Shown: in pieces, positions 40,603 through 49,785 of the stretch
How positions within the stretch are numbered: the stretch's first letter is position 1
How the letters are laid out: each line of letters opens with the position of its first letter
Source of the DNA: JAUCQB01 sp964586235
GTDB taxonomy: Bacteria; Planctomycetota; Phycisphaerae; UBA1845; PWPN01
Assembly: GCA_964586235.1 (NCBI GenBank)
Contig: CAZPIO010000014.1
Location: 25,423 to 89,422 of the forward strand
Direction of reading: 5' to 3'
DNA length: 64,000 nt
Notes under the pieces: model-generated
Told to the model about the DNA's origin: nothing
Databases searched by the model: none
What the model saw: the letters and a program-made list of their open reading frames with translations, nothing else
Translations under genes and position numbers: made by a program

Positions 40603-42074
40603 CCAGACGGCTGCGATGACACGGCCAGTCGAGGCCCGCCTGGTATCCAACACAACGCATACTCCTGCCCTTCGTGATCCTCCGCCTGATCGACCACGAC
40701 CAGGCCCTTCTCTTGAAGGTCGTCGGCCAGTCTGATCTGCTTGTCGGCCAGGATCAGGCAAGCCGGCCCCGGAGGCAGCCGTCCGCCGATCTGCCATGCG
40801 CGAACCGGCCGCCCCAGATACCACAATAGCGAACTGTGACTGTCCTCCGTATCCACGTACACGGTCTGCCCCGCGGGAACGTACGCAGCGAATCGAGCCG
40901 CAAGATCGCGTTGTGAGTCGTCCCAGGCACGCCTGGGTTCGAACACACTCACGTAGATAATCCAATAAATGCCGCCTGCCAGGATCATCCACACGGCCGG
41001 GTCAGCCGTCATCCTCAGCCATCGCGCCTTGGCCGGCGACGTCCCCGCCGGGATGCGGAACCGGAACGTCTCGACATACAACCCCGCCAGCACTGCCAGC
41101 GAGGTGATAAGGGGAAGATAGTAACGCGTGTTGCTGACTGGCGAGACCATGAGCAGCGCCGTCCCCGTCAGAAGAAAGGCCCAAGCCGCCCGCCGAAGCC
41201 TGACCAACAGAGGCTCGGCGCTTTCGGTCGCTCGCCGAACAAACATCAGCGCCAGAAGCGCCGAGCACGGCAGGAAAACGGTCAGGCTGATCGCGGGTTT
41301 CACCAGTCCCATCAGGATGGTGCCCAGCCGCCACCGCGTGCCGCGAAAGAAGATCTCGATCAGGTGCTGCGTGAACACCAGCGATCCGCCTTCGCCCACC
41401 GCCAGCACCAGGTACGCCGCCACCCCCAGCACGAAAAGCCCGACGGCTGCCAAGTGCTGCCACCGCAGAAGCAGCCGTGCCTGCCGCAGCACGACCGCTG
41501 CCACGAACAGACCGGCTCCATAAGTGACCACCGCGGGCAGCCCTTTCGCCAGAAAGCCGAACAGCAGGCCCGCATAGCCCAACAGCCACCATGAGAAGCT
41601 GGATTCCTGCCTCGCCAGGTTGCGCATCGCGGCCAGAGTGGCGATCCCACAGCCGAGGGCCATTGGCATGTCAAACCCGACCATTCGCGTCTGCTCGACA
41701 AACAGGCACGCAGTAACCGCGGCCAGCCCGCTGACCAGCCCGCATCGCGGTGACACCAGCCGGCCCATCGCCAGGCAGATTGACAGCCCGAGCACCACAC
41801 CACACATGGCCGTCGGCAGCCGTAGCGACCACTCCGACCAGCCGACCGTCGCTCCCGAAGCGGCGGCCATCCAATAGGCCAGCGCCGGCTTGAAGGCGTA
41901 GATCTCGCCGTACAGCCGGGGCACGAACCACCCGCCCTCATCAACCATATGCCTCGCGCCCAGGGCGATGATCGGCTCCATTCGGATAAGGTCTGTGTTG
42001 CCGAGAAGGGCGAGCGACCATACGGTCGCAAAGCAAAGATAAACCAGTACGGAGGTGGATCTGGACAGGGTCAT
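40596..42074 (-). CDS. GT39/ArnT-like membrane glycosyltransferase
   Basis: A 492-aa integral membrane protein with about ten hydrophobic segments and the topology of the PMT/ArnT glycosyltransferase (GT-C) group. It would transfer a sugar from a polyprenyl-phosphate donor in the periplasm. The first loop carries MEPIIALGARHM and PRLYGEIYAFKPALAYWM, resembling the family's acidic catalytic motif region. The C-terminal ~100 residues are soluble. The ATG at 42074 is chosen; the open frame reaches 42170 but that extension is not hydrophobic. Donor and acceptor are unknown. Confidence 0.75.
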   Translation of the reverse strand: MTLSRSTSVLVYLCFATVWSLALLGNTDLIRMEPIIALGARHMVDEGGWFVPRLYGEIYAFKPALAYWMAAASGATVGWSEWSLRLPTAMCGVVLGLSICLAMGRLVSPRCGLVSGLAAVTACLFVEQTRMVGFDMPMALGCGIATLAAMRNLARQESSFSWWLLGYAGLLFGFLAKGLPAVVTYGAGLFVAAVVLRQARLLLRWQHLAAVGLFVLGVAAYLVLAVGEGGSLVFTQHLIEIFFRGTRWRLGTILMGLVKPAISLTVFLPCSALLALMFVRRATESAEPLLVRLRRAAWAFLLTGTALLMVSPVSNTRYYLPLITSLAVLAGLYVETFRFRIPAGTSPAKARWLRMTADPAVWMILAGGIYWIIYVSVFEPRRAWDDSQRDLAARFAAYVPAGQTVYVDTEDSHSSLLWYLGRPVRAWQIGGRLPPGPACLILADKQIRLADDLQEKGLVVVDQAEDHEGQEYALCWIPGGPRLAVSSQPSGQ

Positions 42075-42251
42075 AAACCGACCGCTCGCCTCCGCTTCAG
42101 AAGCCCCAGGAACAGGGAGAATCCCAGATTCTTTTACCTGAGAGGCCCCCTCCGCACAACTCCCATCCACACTCGACTCGGAAACAACCTGTGTCCGTAG
42201 CAGGGTGGCATGGCCAGGCCCCGGCTTGCCGGAGCGCCGCCATGTCCATGC

Positions 42252-43106
42252 TCAGCGATCCAGCCTGATCGTGTGCGTTACCATCACTTCGTCCTTGGCG
42301 TCAGGAGGCGTAATCGCGACCAGTTCCCCCCGCGGGCTGATGACGTAGGCCGCACCTCGCTTGAGGTTCTTCCTTTCATCGTGCGGTGTGGCGTCACATG
42401 CGACGTACCAGACACTGTTCTCCCTGGCCCGGGCATACGTGTATGGCCGTTTGCCGGTCAACAGCTCGTCGGGATCGGTCCCGTTGGCATAAGGCGCGAG
42501 GATGACCTCCGCCCCGCCCGCCCGAAGCTTGCTGCAAGTCTCAGGATGAACCGACTCGAAGCAGATTGCGATGCCGATTCGCACGCCCTTCAACTCGAAC
42601 ACGTTGGCGTCATCACCCGGATCCCAGAATTTCTCCTCTCCCGCCGCCAGGCTGGTCTTGCGGTGATGCGCAACCACACCGCCGCCGTTGATCACGGCTT
42701 GCGTGATGTGGACCTTGTCGCCCGCCCGCTCGCTCATGCCCACCGCCAGAACGACACCCAGTTCCTTCGCCAGTTTCGTGAGCCGCTGGACGGAAGGCCC
42801 GTCGAGTGGCTCGGCGTAAGGCCGAATCTCACGGCTGGCCCACCAGCCGCTGATGCCCGTCTCCGGGAACAGGACCAGATCAGCACCCGCCGCCGCCGCC
42901 CGCCTCGCCCAGAACTCGATCCTCGACAGGTTGAACTCGACGTTGCGGATCCGGCTCTCACAAGACACGGCCGCCACCGTCAGCGTGCGAGCCGGCCGGA
43001 TCGACGGTTGAATCGTCTCGGCACTCTTGCCCGACCCGCAACCCGATACGACAGCCAGGCTGCCGATCACCACAAGGACAGACCACAAAGATACACAACG
43101 CATCAT
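42252..43106 (-). CDS. Nitrilase-superfamily carbon-nitrogen hydrolase, predicted lipoprotein
   Basis: A 284-aa amidase/nitrilase homologue. The catalytic triad is visible: Glu in LVLFPETGISG, Lys in VAHHRKTSL and Cys in IGIAICFESVHPE. The N-terminus from the ATG at 43106 (SLWSVLVVIGSLAVVSGCGSG) is a clear lipoprotein signal with a Cys after SG, so the enzyme should be exported. Most nitrilase-family hydrolases are cytoplasmic, and the only common exported relative (apolipoprotein N-acyltransferase) has many membrane spans absent here. Substrate unknown. The ORF extends to 43199, which is not needed. Confidence 0.82.
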   Translation of the reverse strand: MMRCVSLWSVLVVIGSLAVVSGCGSGKSAETIQPSIRPARTLTVAAVSCESRIRNVEFNLSRIEFWARRAAAAGADLVLFPETGISGWWASREIRPYAEPLDGPSVQRLTKLAKELGVVLAVGMSERAGDKVHITQAVINGGGVVAHHRKTSLAAGEEKFWDPGDDANVFELKGVRIGIAICFESVHPETCSKLRAGGAEVILAPYANGTDPDELLTGKRPYTYARARENSVWYVACDATPHDERKNLKRGAAYVISPRGELVAITPPDAKDEVMVTHTIRLDR

Positions 43107-43348
43107 GATCCCCAATCGGCAGGCCCCCGGAGAGACCCCACACCCCGTCTGCAGACCGCCGATGAATCCGCCCATACCGCGACCACCGCCAATGACCATA
43201 GTACGCCATTCAGCTATCCCGCGGCAACTGGCGCCCGGTCACTGATTTCCCGGCTGGGCGGTCAAGTGCACCGCAGCGGGCACCGCGATGTCTGCCTTCT
43301 CAGGAATAGCACGGCATCCTTGATTCGTGTAGAATAGCCAGCGAGACC

Positions 43349-44461
43349 ATGGATATTCTGAGCCGCTTACGATCGAGACAAAGGTACGTGCTGGCCTACG
43401 TGTTGACCCTGGTGGTCGCGGTCGGCGTCATCATCGGCGTCGGCCTGCCGCAACCCTGGGCGACGCTGGCCACGGCGGCGGTCGCGCTGACGGCCGCGTG
43501 GGTCATTTCGCGAATCGCCTGCAGGCAGCTTCGCAAGCGGCTCCACCGGCTGCGCGAGGCCGTCGACGCGTTCGGCCGCGGCGATCTCACGCCCGTCATC
43601 GAGCACCCGGCCGACGATGATTTTGTCAAACTGAGCGACTCGCTCGAGAGAATACTGCGGCAACTCAAGGAAACCTGCTGCGAGCATGAGCGACTTCGCC
43701 AACAACTGACCCGCAGCGAGAAGCTCGCCCTCATCGGCGAACTGGCCGCAACCGTCGCCCACGAGGTGAACAACCCGCTCGACGGCCTTCAGAACAGCAC
43801 CCGCATCATCCGCCGGAACATGAACAACCCGGATCAGGTGCGACAACTGCTCGATCTGATGGACGCCGGTCTCTACCGCATCGAGATGATCATGCGAAGA
43901 CTGCTGACCATGTCGCGGGATGAGCCCCTGTCCCTCGCGCCGATCCGCCTGGACGAGGTCGTGGATGACGCCCTCATGTTTGCTCAACCGAAGCTGGATC
44001 GCCGGCGTATCGAACTGGTGCGCGATTTCCCTGACTTTCCGGTATTCGCCCGGGCCGACCGCCTGCAGATGGCGCAAGTGCTCATCAACCTGCTGATCAA
44101 CGCCGCAGATGCCACGCCCGCCGGCGGCAGGATCACGATCCGCTGCCGATGCGGGGAATACGGAAGGTCGGTGCTGCTGGACGTGATCGACACGGGCATG
44201 GGAATCGCGCCCGAGCACCTGCCGCACATCTTCGAGCCGTTCTACACGACCAAGAGCAAAGGCGGCACGGGTCTGGGCCTGGCGGTCGTGTCGCGCATCG
44301 TCCAGGCACACGGCGGGACCGTGAAAGTCGAGAGTGAACTGAACAAGGGCACGCGTTTTCGCATTACCCTGCCGGCAATCCAGCAGATCGAGCGGCCGTC
44401 GTGTGCGCCCGAGGGCATCGACTTGCCGGTCGCCAAGCCTCGGACAGTCGCTCAGGGGTGA
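43349..44461 (+). CDS. Orphan sensor histidine kinase
   Basis: A 370-aa histidine kinase. Two hydrophobic segments (about 13-33 and 38-55) enclose almost no periplasmic loop. A HAMP-like region (RLREAVDAFGRGDLTPVIEH) and a HisKA domain with the phosphorylated His in ATVAHEVNNPLDG (H138) follow. The HATPase core has LINLLINAADATP, DTGMGIAPEHLPHIFEPFYTT and the GGTGLGLAVV Gly-rich box. No response regulator gene is beside it, so its partner is elsewhere. The near-absence of a sensory loop suggests membrane or cytoplasmic signal sensing. Upstream SD is weak. Confidence 0.88.
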   Translation: MDILSRLRSRQRYVLAYVLTLVVAVGVIIGVGLPQPWATLATAAVALTAAWVISRIACRQLRKRLHRLREAVDAFGRGDLTPVIEHPADDDFVKLSDSLERILRQLKETCCEHERLRQQLTRSEKLALIGELAATVAHEVNNPLDGLQNSTRIIRRNMNNPDQVRQLLDLMDAGLYRIEMIMRRLLTMSRDEPLSLAPIRLDEVVDDALMFAQPKLDRRRIELVRDFPDFPVFARADRLQMAQVLINLLINAADATPAGGRITIRCRCGEYGRSVLLDVIDTGMGIAPEHLPHIFEPFYTTKSKGGTGLGLAVVSRIVQAHGGTVKVESELNKGTRFRITLPAIQQIERPSCAPEGIDLPVAKPRTVAQG

Positions 44462-44466
44462 ACCAC

Positions 44467-44492
44467 CCCGGCCAATCACCTGGCCGGGTTTC
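44467..44492 (+). terminator. Rho-independent terminator after the histidine kinase
   Basis: CCCGGCCA-ATCACC-TGGCCGGG forms a perfect 8-bp stem, followed by TTTCGATT, five bases after the kinase stop. The GC-rich stem and short T-run are typical. Confidence 0.6.
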
Positions 44493-44626
44493 GATTCCCA
44501 CCGCTCGGCGTCCCCCTCGCCAACTGCCGACGGCGGTCTCTGTCCCGAGCGCAAGTCGAGGGGCCTACCCGCCGCCGCGGCACATGGCTGGCGGCCGGTC
44601 CTCGTGGCTCTTGGTTCTCGACACCC

Positions 44627-46720
44627 TCAGCGCCGCTGAAGACGGATATAGTCCAACCCCACGCTGTGGCCGGCGCACCTCTCCGACGGCCCCTCGTAAC
44701 GGACAATCAACTTCAGGTCACCCTTCGGCAATTCGACGGTTCCGGACGAAAACTCCCGCAGCATCTGGCGGGCCGGGGCGCAGAGGTTAATCACGCCCTT
44801 CTCGCCGCCGACAATCGGCTTGTCGTCGATGCGCGCGGAGATCGTCCCCGATCCACCGTCGAGCGCCGCGGCCACATGCAGAACGTACTTGCCCGCCTCA
44901 GCGACAGGTACGGACAGCGCCAGTTCGTCGCCCTTGCGAGCGGGTTCCCACAACAGCATCTTGCCCCGGGCATACAACCGGCCTTCAACCAGCTTCGTGC
45001 CGGCCGCCGCCTTGGCCAGATCCTCGATATGGTAATAGGTGGATTTCGCCGTCCAGCCCCTGGACGGAGGCTGCCAGTCGGCCGGAAGCTCCAACGGCCG
45101 GACATCCTCGCCGGTAATCGGCACATGGTCGTCCATCAGCCCCGGCCGGGCATAGTGATAGCCGATCCGGGCGTAGGACATCCCCGGCGTCCGCTCATGA
45201 TGGAACAACTCCATATAGAACGCGATGCTCTGCTTGAACGGCAGCGCGTCGATGACGTGCCATCGGTTGTTGGTCACGAACCCGCGGACCCCCGGCCCGT
45301 CGTTTCGCGGCTGGCCGCAGTAGGCGTGGTGGAAAATGTCCGGCGACGACCACGCGTAGTTGTAGTAATCCTCGGAGCCCGTGCCGAACGTGGAAGGCCT
45401 GACGTCGTCATCAACGAAAACCTTCTCATCGCCCTCGCCCCACCATCCGCCGCCGGCGGTCGGCATGGCAGTGGTGTTCAGCAGAAGCGAAGCGGTGCCC
45501 ACGTAGACCCCGCCGCCGCGGGCCATCAGGAACGGCAGATCCTGGACCGCATCACCGGCGCCGACGAGATCATGATCCACCCGCCAGCGGGCGCGGAAAT
45601 ACATCGAGGTGCTATCGCTCCATTTGTACTCCGTCGGCAACGCCGAACCGCTGATCGAGACCGCCTGCTGCCCGAGGTTCTGCGCGACAATCCGCATCGA
45701 GCGGGCAAAGGGCATCAGGAATCGGCTGGTCATCGTGCCATCAGCCTCAACGGTGAAGGGTACCGAATCGTAAGGGTTGATTCCCGGCGCGGCTCCGAAG
45801 AAGTCCCCCACCGGCGACTGCACCTGCCCCCAGGTATAGCCGTCACAGAGGACGTGCAGAACCGTCTGACGAAGGGCGAGATCAACGTCCTTGGCAGCCA
45901 GCTTCAACGTCAGCCGCTCGACGGCCTTCGGGCCGTCCAGCTTGAGAACCTCTTTCATCTCGCCGCCCGCCAGGTCGGTCTTAATCTCGACCGGCGCGGC
46001 AATCGAGGAGTATTTCCAGTTTGCCGCCGGAGCGGCCAGCACTTTGCCGACCTCGCGGATCTCATCCGCGTACTTCCTGACATCCACGGGCCGGAAAGTC
46101 ACGACCTCGGCCGTCGGCTCGTACAGTCGGATCTGGATCTGGTAGAAATGGATCTCCTTCACATTGCCTGCCCAGACAATCCGGCACTGTTTGGCGAAAG
46201 GCATGGGCGCATAACCGGCCCGGTTCTGCTGGAACGAGTTGCGATAGAAGTCCGGATCGATGCCCGCTTCCCTGCTGAAAGGCTCGTAGGGGCGATACAG
46301 GAACTCCTCGGCCGGGCCGTCGAAGAGCGGCTTGTCCATATCGTCGAGGTACAGACGGATCTTGCCCCTGATCGCAGCCGTCCAGGTCCGCACAATCGCC
46401 CCTGGCCCCTTCACGTCACAGATAAGATACTCGCCCGGCTTGCCCTCGGCCGGTTCACGAATAACCTTCTCGAAGTTGGGAACCGGCTCGCCTCCAAAGC
46501 CGTCCGAGTTGGCGAACCACTCCGGCCCGCCCGGCACCGTGCTGCGATGATCGTACGAAGAGAACTGAACGGTCCTGTACGCCGGGTTCGGGAAATCGGC
46601 CAGGCGTTTCAGGTCGATCATCTCCCGCAGCAGCGAGCCGGTCGTGATCGGCTCGGCACGAATCGCAGTAACCGACAGAACGCTGATCAACCCCGATACC
46701 CAAACCCAAGTTCGTGTCAT
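44627..46720 (-). CDS. GH172/DUF2961-family secreted glycosidase
   Basis: A 697-aa exported protein. The N-terminal signal (MTRTWVWVSGLISVLSVTAIRA) is followed by a DUF2961/GH172 domain: LLREMIDLKRLADFP, VQFSSYDHRS, WFANSDGFG, GPGAIVRTWTAA and IRLYLDD are typical of this family of difructose-anhydride/arabinofuranoside-active enzymes. A C-terminal beta module (about 580-690) may bind ligand. AAGGAG precedes the ATG at 46720; the longer frame to 46915 starts with TTG inside the neighbouring gene and is rejected. It lies 95 bases from the enolase-superfamily gene on the same strand and may belong to the same sugar-use locus. Confidence 0.85.
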   Translation of the reverse strand: MTRTWVWVSGLISVLSVTAIRAEPITTGSLLREMIDLKRLADFPNPAYRTVQFSSYDHRSTVPGGPEWFANSDGFGGEPVPNFEKVIREPAEGKPGEYLICDVKGPGAIVRTWTAAIRGKIRLYLDDMDKPLFDGPAEEFLYRPYEPFSREAGIDPDFYRNSFQQNRAGYAPMPFAKQCRIVWAGNVKEIHFYQIQIRLYEPTAEVVTFRPVDVRKYADEIREVGKVLAAPAANWKYSSIAAPVEIKTDLAGGEMKEVLKLDGPKAVERLTLKLAAKDVDLALRQTVLHVLCDGYTWGQVQSPVGDFFGAAPGINPYDSVPFTVEADGTMTSRFLMPFARSMRIVAQNLGQQAVSISGSALPTEYKWSDSTSMYFRARWRVDHDLVGAGDAVQDLPFLMARGGGVYVGTASLLLNTTAMPTAGGGWWGEGDEKVFVDDDVRPSTFGTGSEDYYNYAWSSPDIFHHAYCGQPRNDGPGVRGFVTNNRWHVIDALPFKQSIAFYMELFHHERTPGMSYARIGYHYARPGLMDDHVPITGEDVRPLELPADWQPPSRGWTAKSTYYHIEDLAKAAAGTKLVEGRLYARGKMLLWEPARKGDELALSVPVAEAGKYVLHVAAALDGGSGTISARIDDKPIVGGEKGVINLCAPARQMLREFSSGTVELPKGDLKLIVRYEGPSERCAGHSVGLDYIRLQRR

Positions 46721-46815
46721 GTGCGTACTCCTTCCAGGGTAAACAACTCCTCGTGTCCGTCTTGGACTGCAGAAGTGTAGCACAAACGCCGAAGATCTGA
46801 AGACCCGCCAGTGTC

Positions 46816-48231
46816 TTATTCCCCACAACTCGCCACTGGCGCGGGCAGATCGCGACGAATCTCTTCGAGACGATAGCCGAACCCGGGCCCTCGAATAGTG
46901 GACCAGTCGACGCAACCCTCGCTGCGGGTGTACAAGCCGGGATGTATCGCAGCCTCCGGAGCCGACGCCGCCGGGTAGAATTGCATCGCATTGGTCTCAA
47001 CTCCGGCGATCGTGCCCACGTGGGCGGCCAGCAGCACGTGCGGGATCTGAGCCAGCATCGGGTTGGTCAGGTCCTGCACCATCAGCATCATGCCGTGCGC
47101 CTTGGCCCAGCAGGCACTGAGCAGCGCCCCCGTCTGCGTCTTGCACGTCTTGAGAGCAACGCCCGTCCAGCCCAGCCGCCACCCCAGGCGGATGAGACGC
47201 CAATCATGCGCGCTTTCGTCCATGAACAGCGGCTTGCGGGCGGCCACGCTGTGTACGTCGATCTGGTTGGCCTCCAGGTCATACGGGAATGGTTGCTCGA
47301 CATAGAGGATCATGCCGTAGATGCGTGGCTCCTCGGCCATCAGGCGATCGAGAATCTCGTTGACGTACGCCGGATCGAGCACCGTGCAGTTGAAGTCCGC
47401 CGTCAGCCAGACGATTCCGTGCTCAACGGCAATTCGCCCGACCTTGGCCAGCCGCTGGTAATCCCACGCCTGGTCGTTGCCCCGCAGCTTGATCTTCAGG
47501 CACTTGAGGCCGTCGCGGCGAATCCAGTCGGCCAGCAGCACCGGATAGCCATCTCGGGGCTCGCCGCCGGTTAATTCGGAAGAATCGAGCGGATCCAGAC
47601 CGCCCACGAGGTGCCAGGCGAGCAGTCGCCGGGGCGGTTCGGATGCCAGGTAAGTGTCCGGGTACTGACCGGCAAAGCCGACCTTCGCACCTTCCGACGG
47701 CTCGAGGTATTCATCCAGCGTGCGGTTCATGAATTCACGGCCGTAGGTCTCATACGCCGGTCGATCGACGAGGCACCCGAAAGCGTCGTGCAGCGCGATG
47801 TCGAACGGCGAGCAGCACACCAGGGCCGCGAGCCAGGGCATGTGCTCGGCCGGGTCGACCTGCTGGCGATTAATCTCTGTCAGCAAGCCGGGCAGGACAT
47901 CGTGTTGAAAGGCGTGCCCGACCTCAATTGGATGACCCGACCCATCAAACGCCGCCCAGGCCTTGGCCAGCATCACACAGAACCGTTTGAGTGCCTGGTG
48001 GCGCCGCTCGTAGCTCAGGCCGCTCGGCCAGACCCACTGGACGCTCAGGGGCGTCTCGCCCCATCCCTCGGCCGTCCGGCCTTGCGCATCGCGCACCTTC
48101 ACGCAGGCCCGCGCACAGGTCACACTGGTCAGCGTCTCCGGCCCGAACTTCAGCGGGACCCGCGTCTGCACCGCCAGAAGGTACAACCGGACGGCAGCGA
48201 TGCGGATGTCCGTGGGCTTCGCGTCACTCAA
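46816..48231 (-). CDS. Enolase-superfamily (mandelate racemase/muconate lactonizing) protein
   Basis: A 471-aa enolase-superfamily enzyme. The expected catalytic residues are visible in order: KxK in CLKIKLRG, the metal-binding Asp/Glu set in WLTADFN, YVEQPF and FMDESAHD, and a second catalytic Lys in ALKTCKTQTG. Two-lysine arrangements are characteristic of the MLE-type branch, including many acid-sugar dehydratases and epimerases. The start at 48231 overlaps the upstream MFS stop by four bases, so the transporter and enzyme are co-translated. It likely acts on the transported compound; the substrate is unknown. Confidence 0.85.
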   Translation of the reverse strand: MSDAKPTDIRIAAVRLYLLAVQTRVPLKFGPETLTSVTCARACVKVRDAQGRTAEGWGETPLSVQWVWPSGLSYERRHQALKRFCVMLAKAWAAFDGSGHPIEVGHAFQHDVLPGLLTEINRQQVDPAEHMPWLAALVCCSPFDIALHDAFGCLVDRPAYETYGREFMNRTLDEYLEPSEGAKVGFAGQYPDTYLASEPPRRLLAWHLVGGLDPLDSSELTGGEPRDGYPVLLADWIRRDGLKCLKIKLRGNDQAWDYQRLAKVGRIAVEHGIVWLTADFNCTVLDPAYVNEILDRLMAEEPRIYGMILYVEQPFPYDLEANQIDVHSVAARKPLFMDESAHDWRLIRLGWRLGWTGVALKTCKTQTGALLSACWAKAHGMMLMVQDLTNPMLAQIPHVLLAAHVGTIAGVETNAMQFYPAASAPEAAIHPGLYTRSEGCVDWSTIRGPGFGYRLEEIRRDLPAPVASCGE

Positions 48232-49676
48232 GTGTTATCCTCCGGCCGGGCAACGGCCACCGCATCGCGTCCAGTGGCCGGTCCCGTTAACGGCGCCCCG
48301 ACACGATCCTCATGCATCCGGCCACCGGTATCCGGGGCAAACCAGATCACCAGCAAACCGAGCAGATAAACGGTCGCGACGGCCATGGCTGCCGTTCGAT
48401 ACTCGCCACGAAACACTTCCACAAGATAACCGGCTCCGAATACGCCGACGCCGGTCAACACCCGGCCGATGTTATACGAGAAACCCTGCCCGCTGGACCG
48501 GATGCGCGTCGGGTAGAGTTCCGGCAAAAACTTGGGCAGCCAACCGAAGAAGCCGGTCACGAAAAGACCCGCCAGAACGCCCATCAGAAGCAGCATCCCG
48601 CTGTAGTGTGTGTTGAAGAAAAAGAGGCCGGTTACGGTTACCCAAGCCCCAAAACACAAGAGCAACCACGACCGACGGTTGCCCAGCCGACCCGCCGCAA
48701 GCCCGCCGAGGAAACCGCCGACCATCTGCCCGTAGGCCGCCCACTGCGCCACAATGGTTCTGGCCGAGTCCTGGTGAGCGGTGCCTTCGGTGATCTGGTC
48801 CACATAGGTCGCCAACCACAGAAAACTACCCCAGGTCCCCAGCAGGGCCACTGTGGAGAGGAGGCTGCCCACAATCGTCGATCGGCGATACTCCCGCGAG
48901 AACAGATCACCAAGAGAGGAATGCTCTTTCTTCGCGCGAGACAGCCTCCACTTGGTTGGCTCCGGAACGAACAGAATGATCGGCAGACTGCTGAGGCCGA
49001 TGAAGAAGCCCATGCCGATCACCCAGCGCCAACTGTAGCCCACCATCAGACGCGAGTAGGTTGCCGCGACGAAGTAGCCCACGTTCGCAGCCGCCCCAAT
49101 GGCCCCCGCCAACAAGGACCGCACTCTTTCAGGCCAGGTTTCGACCAGCAGGGCCACGCACAACGGCCAAGTGCCGCCCAGGCCCATCGCTCCGAAGAAC
49201 CGACAGGCAATGAAGTGCCACCAGTGCCCAGACAGGGCCGACAGGCCCGTGAACACAGCATACATCGAAACCGACAGCAGCAGCGACCTCACTCGACCCA
49301 GGCGGTCGCCCAGCCGTCCGAACAACACCCCACCCGCGGCCGCACCCCACATCCACATCGCCAGCGAGAGGCTGAACTTCGGACCGACCACCTCATCGAT
49401 CCGCATGGTGAGCGGTTTGAGCTGGCCTAGCAGCTCGCTTCTGGCCGATTCCGGCGCGTCAACGATCTGTCTTTTGAGCTCATCCGCCTGCACCACCAAG
49501 TCCGAGACCCCGGGGACCAGGTCCTTGAGAGCCTCGCGGGTCATGATCGTGTAGACGCCCTGCTCGACCCCGTCAAAGCCCCACGCCATCAGGGCCGCGA
49601 CCAGTGCCAGCCATCGCCAGAAAGGACTGCGGGCGTAAACGTCATCATGGGCTGGCAGAAGCTCGGGCGTGGGCAT
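48228..49676 (-). CDS. MFS transporter
   Basis: A 482-aa major facilitator with about 12 hydrophobic segments and the loop 2-3 signature GRLGDRLGRVRSLL. A long first extracytoplasmic loop (VQADELKRQIVDAPESARSE) is unusual. The C-terminal half includes FFGWLPKFLPELYPTRIRSSG, as in the metabolite:H+ symporter group. The ATG at 49676 has GAGGAG upstream. The 4-base overlap (ATGA) with the enolase-superfamily gene ties the two functions. The open frame to 50075 extends into the neighbouring dockerin-tailed gene and is spurious. Confidence 0.87.
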   Translation of the reverse strand: MPTPELLPAHDDVYARSPFWRWLALVAALMAWGFDGVEQGVYTIMTREALKDLVPGVSDLVVQADELKRQIVDAPESARSELLGQLKPLTMRIDEVVGPKFSLSLAMWMWGAAAGGVLFGRLGDRLGRVRSLLLSVSMYAVFTGLSALSGHWWHFIACRFFGAMGLGGTWPLCVALLVETWPERVRSLLAGAIGAAANVGYFVAATYSRLMVGYSWRWVIGMGFFIGLSSLPIILFVPEPTKWRLSRAKKEHSSLGDLFSREYRRSTIVGSLLSTVALLGTWGSFLWLATYVDQITEGTAHQDSARTIVAQWAAYGQMVGGFLGGLAAGRLGNRRSWLLLCFGAWVTVTGLFFFNTHYSGMLLLMGVLAGLFVTGFFGWLPKFLPELYPTRIRSSGQGFSYNIGRVLTGVGVFGAGYLVEVFRGEYRTAAMAVATVYLLGLLVIWFAPDTGGRMHEDRVGAPLTGPATGRDAVAVARPEDNT

Positions 49677-49785
49677 ACGACAACTCCTCTTGACCGAACA
49701 GAGCAGGATCGCCTGGAGATAATGCATCACGGCGAGATCGTCAAGGAATGCGCGCGGCTTCTGAATGGAGGAACGAGCACACCCC

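Noticed and set aside
42075..42170. N-terminal extension of the GT39-type protein
   Set aside because: The added 32 residues are polar and lack a signal; the Met at 42074 leads directly into the first membrane segment.
48312..49430. 372-aa plus-strand frame opposite the MFS transporter
   Set aside because: Shadow frame with His/Gln/Pro-rich composition; the MFS gene on the other strand explains the region.
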